Shown here piece by piece: positions 1 through 10,863 of a stretch of DNA of 64,000 nt; position 1 is the stretch's first letter, and every line of letters starts with the position of its first letter. The translations under genes and the position numbers were made by a program. The notes below the pieces were generated by a model that was not told the DNA's origin, searched no databases, and saw only the letters and a list, made by a program, of their open reading frames with translations. The stretch comes from Dipteronia dyeriana (Eukaryota; Streptophyta; Magnoliopsida; Sapindales; Sapindaceae), in the NCBI GenBank assembly GCA_032871835.1, contig CM065297.1, positions 91,223,052 to 91,287,051 on the forward strand, read 5' to 3'.

Positions 1-57
1 AATAACCTATTCACCCCACTCTAGGTTAGATTGAGGCAATTTTACCGCGTTTGTGCA
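1..57 (+). repeat. E1: 3' terminal piece of a SIRE-like copia LTR
   Basis: The first bases carry the same 'tattcaccc...ctaggtta' block that ends the E7 LTR at 43970-44025, finishing in a CA at 56-57. Directly after it the minus-strand integrase of E2 resumes, so an element or solo LTR of the E4/E7 family was inserted in the E2 integrase. The rest lies left of the window, so its target-site duplication cannot be tested. Confidence 0.65.
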
Positions 58-58
58 A

Positions 59-548
59 TTACATAATTATCACCTTGGGAGTTCTAAACCTTGCCAGAGT
101 ATTTTCTTCAATAAATATGACTACCACTCTACTATCATTTGTCATTGTTGCAACTGCTTCAACCCACTTTAAAACGTAGTATACCTCTACTAGGATATAG
201 CTATTCCATTCAGATAGGGGAAAAGGTCCCACGAAATCAATCCCCCGTGTGTCAAATATTTCCACCACCAAGATTCCTGACCGAGGCATCTCATTTCGTT
301 TACCAATATTCCCTATATGCTAGCACCTATCACTTGCTGCACAAAATTTGAAAGCATCTCGAAATAGAGACTCCCAATAGAACACTGACTTGAGTACCTT
401 AACTGCATTCTTCCTTACACCAATGTGACCCCCATAATGCATCCCATGGCAGAAATTGAGAATATCCCCATGTTCTAATTCTGGTACACAACTTCAGATT
501 ACTTAATCTGGGCCATGTTTAAACAACTATGGTTCATCTTAGAAAAAC
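59..548 (-). pseudogene. E2 integrase, broken and cut by E1
   Basis: This is the gypsy integrase, which joins the cDNA to target DNA in the nucleus. The 59-289 frame holds the start of the catalytic core: 'GIDFVGPFP' with the first catalytic Asp, then 'KWVEA' and 'RFRTP', typical of the Athila/Tat lineage. Upstream (290-548) other frames hold remnants of the zinc-binding region with 'GHIGARKNAV' and a single C..C part. The core stops before the second Asp because E1 was inserted there. Several stops and at least one frameshift make it inactive. Confidence 0.8.
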
Positions 549-551
549 TGC

Positions 552-960
552 CTAGCCCTTGCCATGAACCGTCTCCTCCACTCTTAATGTATCTTCACGA
601 ACCAATCTGCTAAGATGGTCTGCTACCACATTCTCACACCCTTTTTTGTCTCTGATTTCTAAATCAAACTCTTGTAACAACAAGACCCACCTGATCAAGT
701 TGGGTTTAGCATCCTTCTTTTGTAGCAAATATCTGAGAGCTGTATGATCTGAATACACTATAACCTTTGCACCAACTAAATACTACCTAAACTTTTCCAA
801 TGCGAAAATAACAGCTAAAAACTCCTTTTCTGTTGTTGTATAATTTAGTTGGGCATCATTCAAGGTCCGTGATGAATAGTATATGTAGACTCTTAATAAC
901 TCTAACCTTGGCTTTATCACCTCAATTCCTCTACTAGAGATGATGTGCCCCAAAACATTC
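552..960 (-). pseudogene. E2 RNase H domain
   Basis: RNase H degrades the RNA template during reverse transcription. The best frame (552-758) reads '[11 protein letters not shown]', '[18 protein letters not shown]' and '[10 protein letters not shown]', the standard C-terminal half of a gypsy RT/RNase H connection and RNase H. The preceding 760-960 holds the related 'TTTEKEFLAV' region in the same sense with a stop. It continues from the RT at 960-1800 and is followed by the integrase, the normal pol order for gypsy. Nonsense changes make it non-functional. Confidence 0.8.
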
Positions 961-1800
961 TACTGTTGTACCATAAAGAGGCATTTCTCTCGATTTAAAA
1001 CCAGATTGCTCTCTTCACACCTTCTTAGAACCGAAGACAAGTTATCTAAGCATAGACAGAAAGAATCTCTAAAAACTGAAAAATCATCCATAAAGACTTC
1101 TACGGTCTCCCCTATCATATCTGAAAAAAATTGACTCATGCACCTCTGAAAGATCCCTAGAGCGTTACAAAGCCCGTAAAGCATTTTTTATAAGCAAAAG
1201 TGACAAATGGACAAGTGAAGGTTATCTTCTCCCGATCTTCTGGAGCTATTGCTATTTGATTATAACCTTAGTACCCATCTAGGAAACAGTAAAAGCTTTG
1301 TCCTACTAACCGCTCTAACATCTGATTAATGAACGACAATGGGAAGTGGTTTTTATTGGTTGTTGTATACAATTTCCTATAATCTATGCACACACGCCAC
1401 CTTATCTGAAGTCTTTGAGCTACAAGCTCCTTATTTTCATTTTCCACCGCTATAATCCTCTACTTCATTAGCACAACATGGATTGGGCTCACCCACCAGC
1501 TATCTGTGATTAGATATATGATCCCGATATTCCATAGCTTTAAAACTTATTTTTTGATAACCTCTTTCATAATGGGATCGAGTCGTCTCTGTGTTTTCCT
1601 AGTTGGCTTAGTGTCTTTGTCCAATAGGATTCTATGCTTGCAGACAGTAGGACTAATCCCCTGATGGCTTCAATATTCCATCCTATTGCTTCCTTATGCT
1701 CTCTCAACACCTCTAGTACTCTTTCCTCTTGAGACTTATCTAAACTTGCATAAATGATCACATGATTCCTTTTTCCTCCATTAAGATAAATATATTTCAG
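960..1800 (-). pseudogene. E2 reverse transcriptase
   Basis: Ty3/gypsy reverse transcriptase. The N-terminal lead (1567-1761) has 'EVLREHKEAIGW', followed by frames with 'WRVCIDYRKL' and 'FLDGY'. The catalytic box is FMDD at about 1083-1094 inside 'VEVFMDDFSVF', preceded by 'GLCNALGIFQRCM', where Athila-type RTs usually have 'GLCNAPATFQRCM'. The domain order and motifs place it with the chromodomain-free Athila/Tat group. It is spread over several frames with stops between 1185 and 1566, so it cannot be translated as one protein. Confidence 0.85.
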
Positions 1801-1952
1801 CTCTGCTATAAGTGGCTTCAGTTCTAACTCTTAGGGATTTCTCATTATGCCTCTCTGGCTTCTCTTCTCAAATTATCTAAATTAGTTTTCACATCATCTG
1901 CATCTTTCTCTGATTCTTCAACCTTGCTTTCTAAGCCCATGTCTTCATCACT

Positions 1953-2440
1953 CTAAGATTCCCTAACACTTTCTTCCACTGCCTTGTCTAACCCATATTC
2001 TAACATGTTCACCTTATGGCAGTCATCTGATCCAATCAGATAGGTCATACAATGAAAGATGTTTACCTCTACTGTTTCGTCCAAAACATTCATGGTAAGC
2101 TTTCCTTTGTGCATATCTATCACAACCCTTGTTGTAGCCATGAATGAACGCCATAGAAGAAGTCTCATATATTTTTCCTCTCTTTCTTCATCCATGTCGG
2201 TCACTACTAAGTCTGCAGGGATTATTATCTTCTTGACCTGAATCAGAACATCTTCTGCCATATCCCTCAAACTTTTTAAAGATGAACTTGCTAACACCAG
2301 TGACATGGTAGTACGCTTGAGATCCATGAGTCCCAACTTTCAGTAGATAAATAATGGCATGAGATTAATGCTTGCCCCAGAACCTAGCATATCCCTCTCA
2401 AGATTAACCCCTCCTATGGTGATATCGATTATTAAACTCC
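1953..2440 (-). pseudogene. E2 retropepsin-like protease
   Basis: The gypsy aspartic protease would cut the Gag-Pol polyprotein. The frame 1953-2336 carries 'LASSSLKSLRDMAEDVLIQV', a diverged retropepsin flap and second half, followed by 'IIIPADLVVTDMDEE'. Just upstream (about 2350-2396) the active-site region reads 'LGSGASINLMP', where relatives have a catalytic Asp before LGAS. The Asp seems to be replaced by Gly. Together with the downstream stops this points to loss of activity. The assignment rests on motifs recalled from Athila-type Pol. Confidence 0.75.
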
Positions 2441-3496
2441 CTAGAACCTTCATTTTCTGAGGTAAAGTCTTTGAATAACTGCATTAATGTTCTCATTCAA
2501 TCGTTCATGCTGCTAAGGCTTAAACCTTTCTTTGTCTTTGCTTAGTTCTTTGAAGAATTTTCCATAAGCCGACATTCTCCGAATAGTGTCTAACAAAGGA
2601 AAATTGACATTCACCTTGGATAGAATGTCATAGATGTCTTGAAAAGATTTCTCTATCTTGTAATTCTTCAATCTCCCAGGAAAAGGTATAGGTGGTATGT
2701 AAGGGTTAGGTGATTTGTGTAGTTTTGGTTTCAGTTCTAGTTAGGCCATTTCATTCTTTTCTTCATTTCCTACCCTTTCTTCACCATTGTCTTTTTCCTA
2801 AGTACCTTCCCCATCTTCAACTGTGCTCTCTTTGTTTCCATCACCTAATGTACGTCCGATTCTAAGAACTACCCTTGCTTATTCGGGTTGGCTTGGGAAC
2901 CTGCTTTTCTCCTTTTTTCCTAATCTCTACCACTTGCCCAGTATGTCCCTCAATCCTTCGAATATAAGGATCTACCTCATTCACTCTTCTTTCATTTTCT
3001 ATATTATACCTATCCAACTTGTCTTGTGACCTTCTTTCAGACTCACAAAGTTCTCATGATGTTTGCTTGGTTATTTGTGTGAAACTTATCATTTGTTCCT
3101 CAAAAGAATCAACATCTATCTGATCGGCATTGTCCCACTCTTGATAGTGAAAACATTTTTCATGAGGTTGTTGTGGTGCTTGCCATGTTTGCTTGATTCC
3201 TTCATTGGAGGCCAAATGCTCTTCACCAATTCTATTGTTGAATTCCCCAAAGTTTTTCACCATGTCTTCAAATGAAATGGCCCCAATCTCACATTTATTC
3301 CCTTGATAATCTGGTTCACTCCCCCACTCATGATAGTATTGGTGATCATACATCCCATAACTTGGCCTTAAATCTTGCCAATAATAGTCCACGAGTCCTA
3401 AACACCAGAAACACAAATACCAAGAGAAGTAAAAGGAAACAAAGAAAACAAAAAGTAACTAATTAAAAAATTAAAACAATACAAAACTAACTACTA
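2441..3496 (-). pseudogene. E2 gag C-terminal region and gag-protease linker
   Basis: The 3054-3416 frame (120 residues) is rich in Tyr, Glu and Gln ('DHQYYHEWGSEPDYQG', 'EDMVKNF') and lies where gag is expected, just after the leader. Further along the minus strand, frames at 2520-2700 read 'PFPGRLKN', 'NVNFPLLDTIRRM' and 'YGKFFKELSKDKE', the linker that precedes the protease in Athila-like elements. The conserved N-terminal gag core is not evident and may be deleted. E3 inserted 5' of this region at 3497. Confidence 0.6.
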
Positions 3497-3501
3497 AAGC
3501 T
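3497..3501. repeat. Target-site duplication of E3, left copy (AAGCT)
   Basis: AAGCT here is repeated exactly at 21192-21196, just outside the other LTR of E3. Five base pairs is the normal size for copia integration. Confidence 0.9.
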
Positions 3502-5086
3502 TGAAAAAATATTATGGAGTGTATAATATTAATCTAGAGGGGGGTGAATAGATTTTAATCAATTTTACCCAATTTTCGTTAAAGGTCAAGTTTAGGAAAA
3601 TGCCCCTCGCTAGTTACAATAAAATCACAAGTGTAAAAATGCAGAAATATAAACGACACTTAAGATATACGTGGAAACCCTCCAAATGGGAAAAACCACG
3701 GGCTGATATGTGCGCCACACATGAACATCGAATCTACTAATGGCAAAGGAATTACAACATAATCCCGGTTTAAATCCACCACCACTACCTAATCCCGGTA
3801 TAAGTGAACCTAGTCCATCTTGCTTGAGATTTAAGCTACCTACTCCCAGAAGCAACACAAGTCTTATTTCTCAATGAAGAGATAAAATGTCCTAAGTGAA
3901 TATATGATGATATTCAATGAACAAACAAAGCTAGGAAACCCTATATGCTTATCTAGGATAACGAGATGACAATTAATGCAATCCTAGATATCAAATGCTA
4001 AATGACATGTTCAAAAAGCTTAGCTAAACATATATCAAACAATCCTATGAAGCTATCACAATACAACACTCAATCATTCCATCACAACAATCTCTAATTT
4101 GTATCTAAAATATGTTCTAAGAGCATACAAATAAATAAAGAGATGGCTTAGCAAGTAAAACACTTAACTTGTAAAAAGATAGTGAAGAACTTACCAAACA
4201 AGATGTGATAAAGCAACCCTATCCATAGATGCACACTAAATGGCTTTAGATGGTGTAAGATGAAGTTTTTATGCACATGGGAATGCTTTGAGTGTTTAAA
4301 GATGAGTTATTGGAAGAGTTTTTCCTTTGAAATGTGTTCTAAGAAAAATATATGATGTTCTAAACTCTTACACGATTTAAAGCAAAGAGTTATATATATA
4401 TGAGATCCAAACAAAGTGAGGTCGTTTTGAAAAAAATGTTCCAGCTTCCTCTATGTGCGCTGGTGACATGCGCTGGTCGAGTAGCGCACCACCAGTGCAC
4501 AACCTAATTTTTTAGTAGGCACTGGTCTGCTGGCGCAGCTCAGTGGCACAACACATGCGACGAGCCACTAGAATGTTACGCTGGTGAGGCTGCGCTAGTC
4601 GAGTAGCGCACTGCCCATTTTTTTATCTTTACGCTGGTGCAGTAGTGCAACTCAGTGGCGCAACTCATGCGACAATCCACTAGAATGTTGCGCTGGTGAG
4701 GTGCACTGGTCGAGTAGCGCACCCCCAGTGAAATGCCTATTTTCAACACTCAAACACACAAAATCAATAAGTTCAAGAGTGATGAAAAATGCATCCTATT
4801 CTAATCCCAAACATGACATAAAACATTTAATTACAAGATGCAAATAAATCAACAAGAGTCATTTAAACCAAAATGCACACAAGAATAAACACACAACATA
4901 TATGAATAAGAGTTATGCATGAATTTGTGAGTGTGTGCAATTATCTCTTCATAACAGGTAAGCACAAGAATTTTACCTTTGGTGCTTCTCCTCATGAGGT
5001 CTTGAGAGCCTAAGCTACCCTTACATAAAACCCCAAAAATGTGGTTTGTTCATAAAATAAGCCAATCAACAAATGAGGACTTTACA
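3502..5086 (-). repeat. E3 3' LTR
   Basis: 1585 bp, TG...CA on the minus strand, closely matching the 5' LTR at 19613-21191. In sense order it has a GC-rich tandem block (4440-4740), a TATA-like run at about 4391-4402, and the conserved 3' terminal block 'attcaccc..ctagatta' near 3530-3560. The family is shared with E5. Confidence 0.93.
4440..4740 (-). repeat. GC-rich triplicated block in the E3 3' LTR
   Basis: About three copies of a unit of roughly 115 bp containing CGCTGGT and AGTAGCGCAC. Two copies hold a short perfect stem GCGCT/AGCGC with an 8-nt loop (4470-4487 and 4592-4609). The block lies just upstream of the TATA run in U3. The 5' LTR copy (20548-20840) is more mutated. Confidence 0.75.
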
Positions 5087-5101
5087 ATCTCCCCCTTTGG
5101 C
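5087..5101 (-). promoter_or_regulatory. E3 polypurine tract
   Basis: On the minus strand this reads CCAAAGGGGGAGAT, ending at the first base of the 3' LTR. It would prime plus-strand DNA synthesis. The same tract occurs in E4 (10441-10455) and E9 (37825-37836). Confidence 0.9.
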
Positions 5102-6285
5102 TATTTCGTGACAAAACCACCACTTACATTGATCCTCACAAAACAAAATAAAACATCGGGAAGATATTCTACATTACTAAGAGATAAACATAAAAAAAAA
5201 CTTCAACTCTTCAATCTCTTGTAGAATAATCAACCAACCCTACAAACAAAACAAGCACAAATACACTTTCCAACCAAGTGCATGTGAGATGATCAAGTGA
5301 ATATAAAACAAAAACAATTGCATTCAATAATATGAGTATGACATCGTGAAATGCTCATGCAATGCTCCCCCTCAACGAGTTACTCCCCCTACATGTAATC
5401 TTCCCAAGAAGAAGTACTACTCCCCAAACACCACAATGCTAGGTCAATGCTACTCCCTTTTTTTGTCATGATATAGGCAAAGGAGAAGTCCCCAACCGGG
5501 TCATTGAAGGCAAAGAAAGAAAGGAGCATACAAGATTGTTGCATAATTATATAAACCACATTTATGCAACTCAATTAATAGGAGAGAAACAAGGAGATTT
5601 ATTTGAAGAAAATATGTGATCAAAAGTGCTTTGCATATAAGACATATTGCATTCAAGTCCAAAAACAATGGTATTTGGCAAAGCAAATGACAAAGGTTTC
5701 CAATATAATTCAAACCAATTTAACCATTTGTCATTAGAGAAGCAAGGATATAGAATTTTTATTGATATAAAATTTTAATGGCACTATATCCAACTTTATA
5801 AGCTAAACATGGCATGAACAACTTTGCACCCTATTTGATTTTTCCGAGAGGATATCCGTATGATAGTAGCCATGTTCAACTAATAAAGAAAAAAAGACAT
5901 TGATGCAACATTTTAGTCTCACTAGCCTTTTTCACACAATATTTTGCATTCAACAATTGCAATCAACAATTCATGCTTTATCATTTTTTATTAGCATGTC
6001 ATTAAAGAATCATCATGTCAAGGAGATAATTATAGGTCATTCAATATGTACTTCCTATGTAGATCTCCTAGTCCAAAAATGCATGTTTGAACATAAATAT
6101 GACATGGATTGTAATCAAAGAAAAGTTCACACTTATTGAAGAAAATACAATATACTATAATAAGTGCAACCAAGTTACTCAAGCAATCAATAAAGAAGCA
6201 TAAACATTTAAAAAAAATGGATGCAACAAGTATACAATAGCTCTCTTTTCTTGAGTTCCCCTTATGGGTCAAAGGCCACAACTCA
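5102..6285 (-). other. E3 3' untranslated internal region
   Basis: About 1.2 kb between the pol stop and the polypurine tract. No ORF above background is continuous. The part next to pol (6030-6285) is homologous to 25284-25540 in E5. SIRE elements often carry an env-like ORF here; none is recognisable. Confidence 0.7.
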
Positions 6286-7838
6286 TCACTCCATGAAACA
6301 AATCCCAATAGATCTACTAAGAGTCTTGAATCGAGTAGCATCTAAGGGTTTAGTAAATAGATCCGCTAGTTGATCATTAGTACCTATATGCTCAAGTACA
6401 ATGCATTTGCTCTCAACTAGTTCTCTAATGAAATGATGACGGATGTCAATATGCTTAGTTCTAGAATGTTGAACCGGATTCTTGGAAATATTAATTGAAC
6501 TCATGTTATCATAAAAAATAGTAAGAGTACCTTGATTGAATCCATAGTCGACTAGCATTTGCTTCATCCAAAAGAGTTGTGTGCATCCACTTCCAGCAGC
6601 TATGTATTCGGCCCCAGCCTTGGACAAAGAAATCAAATTTTTCTTCTTGCAAAACCAAGAGACAAGGTTGTTCCCAAGGAAAAAGCAACCGCCCGATGTA
6701 CTTTTCCTATCATCACAATTTCCTGTCCAATCTGCATCACTAAAGCGTACAAGACTAGCATTATCGACAAAAGAGTACCAAAATCCATAGTTAGATGTCC
6801 CATTCACATAACGAATGATTCTCTTAACGGAAGAGCGATGGGACTCCTTAGGATTTGATTGGTACCTAGCACACACACCCACACTAAAAGAGATATCGGG
6901 CCTACTTGCGGTCAAATAGAGCAAGCTACAAATCATGCCACGATATAAGGTTTGGTCCACACTTTTATCACTAGCATCCTTGCTTAGCTTCAAAGTTGTG
7001 CTCATGGGTGAATCACAATGTTTGGCACTTTCAAGGCCAAATTTCTTCACTAGGTTTTTGGCATACTTAGCTTGGGATATGAAAATCCCATCATTCATTT
7101 GCTTAATTTGTAAACCTAGAAAGTAAATTAGCTCACCAACAAGACTCATCTCAAATTCATGAGACATGACATCAACAAATTGTAGGCCTTTGGTGTCATT
7201 GGTGGAGCTAAAGACAATATCATCAACATAGATTTGAGCTATAAAGAGCTCATCTTTGTCTTTCTTGATGAATAAAGTCTTGTCAACACAAGCCCTAGTG
7301 TACCAATTGTCTATATGATATTGGGTAAGACGCTCATACCAAGCCCTTGGTGCTTGTTTCAACCCATATACAGCTTTCTTGAGATGATAGACATGATTAG
7401 GGTAGTGAGGATCTACAAACCCTTTGGGTTGCTCAACAAACACTTCCTCTTGCAAGAAACCATTGAGGAAGGCACTCTTAACATCCGTTTGATATAATTT
7501 GAAATTTTACAAACAAGAAATGGATAAAAGAAGCCTAATGGACTCAATCCTAGCAACGGGAGCAAATGTCTCCTCAAAGTCAATACCCTCAATTTGAGAG
7601 TACCCTTGTGCTACAAGCCTAGCCTTGTTTGGCACAATGTTGCCATCCTCATCGGATTTGTTCCTATATACCCACTTGGTGCCTATCACATTGGTGTTCT
7701 TAGGCATAGAAACTAGAGTCCAAACCTCATTCCTTTCAAATTGATTAAGCTTTTCTTGCATGGCAAGAACCCAAAATTCATCCTTTAAGGCTTTATCAAC
7801 CTTCTTGGGTTCTATTTGAGAGTTGTAACAAGTGTAGC
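6286..7838 (-). pseudogene. E3 reverse transcriptase and RNase H
   Basis: This copia RT-RNase H is one continuous minus-strand frame broken by a single TAA at 7507-7509, probably a former Tyr codon. RT motifs in order: '[11 protein letters not shown]', '[10 protein letters not shown]', '[10 protein letters not shown]', '[14 protein letters not shown]', the catalytic box YVDD (7219-7230), 'LGLQIKQ' and 'SRPDISFSVG'. RNase H follows with 'FSDADWTGN', 'AEYIAAGSG', 'FYDNMSS' and 'HIDIRHHFIRE', ending in 'LFTKPLDATRF'. Sequence and length fit the SIRE/Maximus lineage. The upstream part of pol continues at 15911 beyond E4. This is the best-preserved RT in the window. Confidence 0.92.
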
Positions 7839-7843
7839 TAATT
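7839..7843. repeat. Target-site duplication of E4, left copy (TAATT)
   Basis: TAATT is repeated exactly at 15906-15910. The flanking pol frame of E3 reads through the two flanks once E4 and one copy are set aside. Confidence 0.9.
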
Positions 7844-7963
7844 TGAAAAAACAATCACGATTAAATGCTCAAGGCTAATCTAGAAAGGGGGTCAATATGT
7901 TAGACACTTTTTTCGACTCCCTTAGAAACAAACAAAAGTTTGTCCCTCTAGATTGCTTGTATC

Positions 7964-7965
<2 letters not shown>

Positions 7966-8001
<36 letters not shown>
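7966..8001. repeat. (TA)n microsatellite in the E4 LTR
   Basis: Uninterrupted alternating TA near the end of the 3' LTR. Similar runs lie at 25655-25681 and 52225-52266, each inside a different LTR. Confidence 0.95.
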
Positions 8002-8006
<5 letters not shown>

Positions 8007-8327
8007 TAAAGACAATTAATCAATATATAAACACAAGTAAAGTGTGATACAAACAAGTAATTATAACATATACACAATCTATATTATAGAAAGAAAGTCA
8101 ACATATATAAAAAGTTCTATCCACAATACAAATATTAAAGAGATAGGGACAGAGAAAAGTTGACACAAGATATAACGTGGTAAACCTCCGAAGAGGAAAC
8201 ATCCATGGGCTAGTAGCCATCAGCAAACAAAATCCACTAGTAGATAAGACAAGTACAATCTCTCAAGTGACCTCTTCACCTAGAAACTACCCTCCTATCC
8301 TACTCTAGAAGTTGTCGCCCTATGCTC

Positions 8328-8622
8328 AACAATCCGAGGCTTCACACCTCTTGTCAAGACTTCCTTGCTCACCTTATCTGGATCCTCACGATCCAAGGCA
8401 AGACTTCTTGCTCAACTAAGTCCTCACGACTCTAGTCAAGACTTTCTTGCTCATCTATCAGAGTTCTCCCAAACTCTAAGCAAGACTTTTTGCTCGACTA
8501 TCCAAGGCTTCACACCTCTAGCCAAGACTTCCTTGCTCGACAATCCAAGGCTTCACACCTCTTGCCAAGACTTCTTGCTCAACACCATAGGTCTCACACC
8601 TATTGTCAAGACTTCCTTTTCA
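8328..8622 (-). repeat. 43-bp tandem repeat array in the E4 LTR
   Basis: On the minus strand about seven imperfect units begin GAGCAAGGAAGTCTTG and continue to GGTGTGAAGCC, with a period of 43 bp (one unit shorter). The array lies downstream of the TATA run, so it would be transcribed. A related array with the same period is in the E7 LTR (30245-30440). Confidence 0.85.
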
Positions 8623-9587
8623 CAAGGCAAGGTGATCATGAATGCAAAACGTAAACAAGCATGCAACATAGAATGCTATGATCAACACATTCTATGGAGA
8701 ATACTAGACATGAGCATGAATGAACAAATCACATATAGTCTAGTTAATAATGCATGTGTAATCAATCTAGATTATGTAAGATATGTTCAACATTAATCAC
8801 AACCTAGATACATGTATATATTTAATCTTGAATCACAAGATATGATCAATAAATCACAAGATCAAGTTTAAATCACATAAATCTAAAACATGCTAAAATC
8901 ATATGACAAAGTCAATTCCTAATCGTAGATTCAACAAATCACATGAATAGCTCAAAAGAACATAAGCACATGTATTATGTGAGAATTTCGGCCAAGAGAG
9001 TCTAATACATGTGAGAAACTATTTTTCTCAAAATCAATCAATTAAAGATCATAAAATAGTCCTAGAATCAAAGCTAGCACAATACAATCCCAATCATGTG
9101 ATAACATAGGCAAAATCAAAACCTAACTCAACATGTATGATTTCAATTGAAACTCAACCTATCTTTGAAAGTGTTCAAAACACAAATCAAAACACTCACA
9201 ATATACAAATATATGTAGAAGAAGAAAACCCAAGGCAATTGACCAAGTTTTAATAGAAAACTTTGAGAGAAAATCAATACCTTAGTTGATTTAGGTGCAG
9301 TCCCGTTTTTGTATGATTAGACACCAAAAACAGCAGCAAAATTAACTCAAACCTTCAGAGAAAAGATGGAGGATGAATAGATGAACACTCTCAATTTGAA
9401 ATCACTCAAATCAGAGTTTAAATGAATAAGTCATGGTGTCTGGAAGGTGAGAAAATTTAGAGAGAAAATTTATGCACACTTGATTTGAATTTCTTCTTAG
9501 AATGAAATGTGAGAGGGAAAGAGATTATAAAAAAGTGGGAAAGATTAAAGCAAGAAAGACCACTTTGCCCTCACTTGTTAGTCCTCT

Positions 9588-9657
9588 CCCGAGATGGCGC
9601 GTGGGCATCTTGGGGCAGCAAGGTTGTGCGGCCGAGATGTCCACACGCCATCTCGGG
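9588..9657. repeat. 23-bp inverted repeat in the E4 LTR U3
   Basis: Arms 9588-9610 and 9635-9657 pair at 21 of 23 positions around a 24-nt loop. The arm begins CCCGAGATGGCG. It lies roughly 55 bp upstream of the TATA-like run at 9527-9534 and is GC-rich in an AT-rich LTR. Confidence 0.85.
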
Positions 9658-10440
9658 CATGCACACCTTCATGGCCTTTTGGCCATGGTTCATTCCACTC
9701 TCCCTTCTCTCACGTTCTTCAACCGTTCTCTAGCCTCCAAACTCGGAATTCGAATCCGTTTACAGATTACGAACCATAACTCTCTCATGGACATGGACAT
9801 ATAAGATACTCAACCAATAAAATAATAATTTGACTCGATATACAAAGACGAAGACAATGTATGAAACATGAGTTGAAAGTGTAGTATCTTTTGACTTAGA
9901 ACTTGAAATCAATAGTATGAGTAACCGAAATGACCGGAACTCAATCAAGAATGATTTAAGACTAAATTCAAGTTCAATATCCATGTTATACAAACATATA
10001 CACACACAAACACAATTCACACTAGAATGCAAACTACATAGAGATAGTTTCCAATCATGCATTTTCCAAAACATGTTATTTCCAAACCAATGCATAAGCA
10101 TTCATCTTCAAGTGTGTGAATGTGTTATACATGGTGCACAACGATGCTGGGACACATATGAATGAATTGTATGTGTGTGCCTATAATGGTGCACAACGAT
10201 ACAGGCACACAAATGTATGATATGTGTGTGTGTGCTAAGCCTTGTAAGAGAAAGATAAGGTCTTAGTATAGCTTTGTAGAACCATATTTCATCCTTTCTG
10301 TTTGAAGACTTAGAACTTGCTTTGACTTGTTGTTTCTTCTTCCTTGAAGCTTGAACCATCACGAAGCTAAACAACTAAGTCATTACAAGTAAACATCATT
10401 TTGATATGGAATTCATGCCAACACAAACTAAAACCTAACA

Positions 10441-10455
10441 ATCTCCCCCTTTGGC
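10441..10455 (-). promoter_or_regulatory. E4 polypurine tract
   Basis: GCCAAAGGGGGAGAT on the minus strand directly before the 3' LTR, identical in its core to the tract of E3 and E9. Confidence 0.9.
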
Positions 10456-10863
10456 AAATTCCATGTCAAAACACCTATACATTTAATACAAATATAAAAA
10501 TTAAGGTAGGTCACAAAATCACTCCCTCACATTACAATGAGTAAGATTCCTATAACTAATCTTCATCAACTCTTGAACTTCATCTTGATCTTCTCTTGAA
10601 GCAACCTACAAATCATCTCAAAGCACAATGCATATATAAGAGAAAGACAACAAATGGCAACATATAATATGGATAAGAATATTCAATTATGTATTTGTTA
10701 AGTCTACAAATACATGTATCTCCCCCTAAATACATGTCAAATACAAAGATTCTTAACCAAATCTAAAAACTAATAATTACAAGCCATTGAATAAAAATCT
10801 TTCTCCCCCTTTTTGAGAGTAAATGATGCCAAAAGGTAAGAAACATACCATAAGACTCAAATA
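10456..10863 (-). other. E4 3' untranslated region between the extra ORF and the polypurine tract
   Basis: About 400 bp, AT-rich. I see no ORF or repeat other than a second CCCCC-containing pyrimidine run at about 10801-10812 (purine-rich on the sense strand), which could be a secondary plus-strand priming site. Confidence 0.5.

Larger units (their letters stand above)
7844..10440 (-). repeat. E4 3' LTR (2597 bp)
   Basis: Starts (minus strand) TGTTAGGTTTTAG at 10440 and ends in TTTTTTCA at 7844. Its first 428 bp match the 5' remnant at 15478-15905 with only scattered differences. In sense order it holds a duplicated short motif near 10130-10230, a strong dyad (9588-9657), a TATA-like run (about 9527-9534), 43-bp tandem repeats (8328-8622) and a TA run (7966-8001). 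Confidence 0.93.

Noticed and set aside
4440..4740. Possible CRISPR-like or satellite array
   Set aside because: Repeats are few, imperfect, without uniform spacers, and belong to an LTR promoter block.
6559..6858. 99-residue plus-strand ORF
   Set aside because: It is the antisense shadow of the E3 RNase H frame.
8365..8796. 143-residue plus-strand ORF
   Set aside because: It is antisense in the E4 LTR and arises from the 43-bp tandem repeats.
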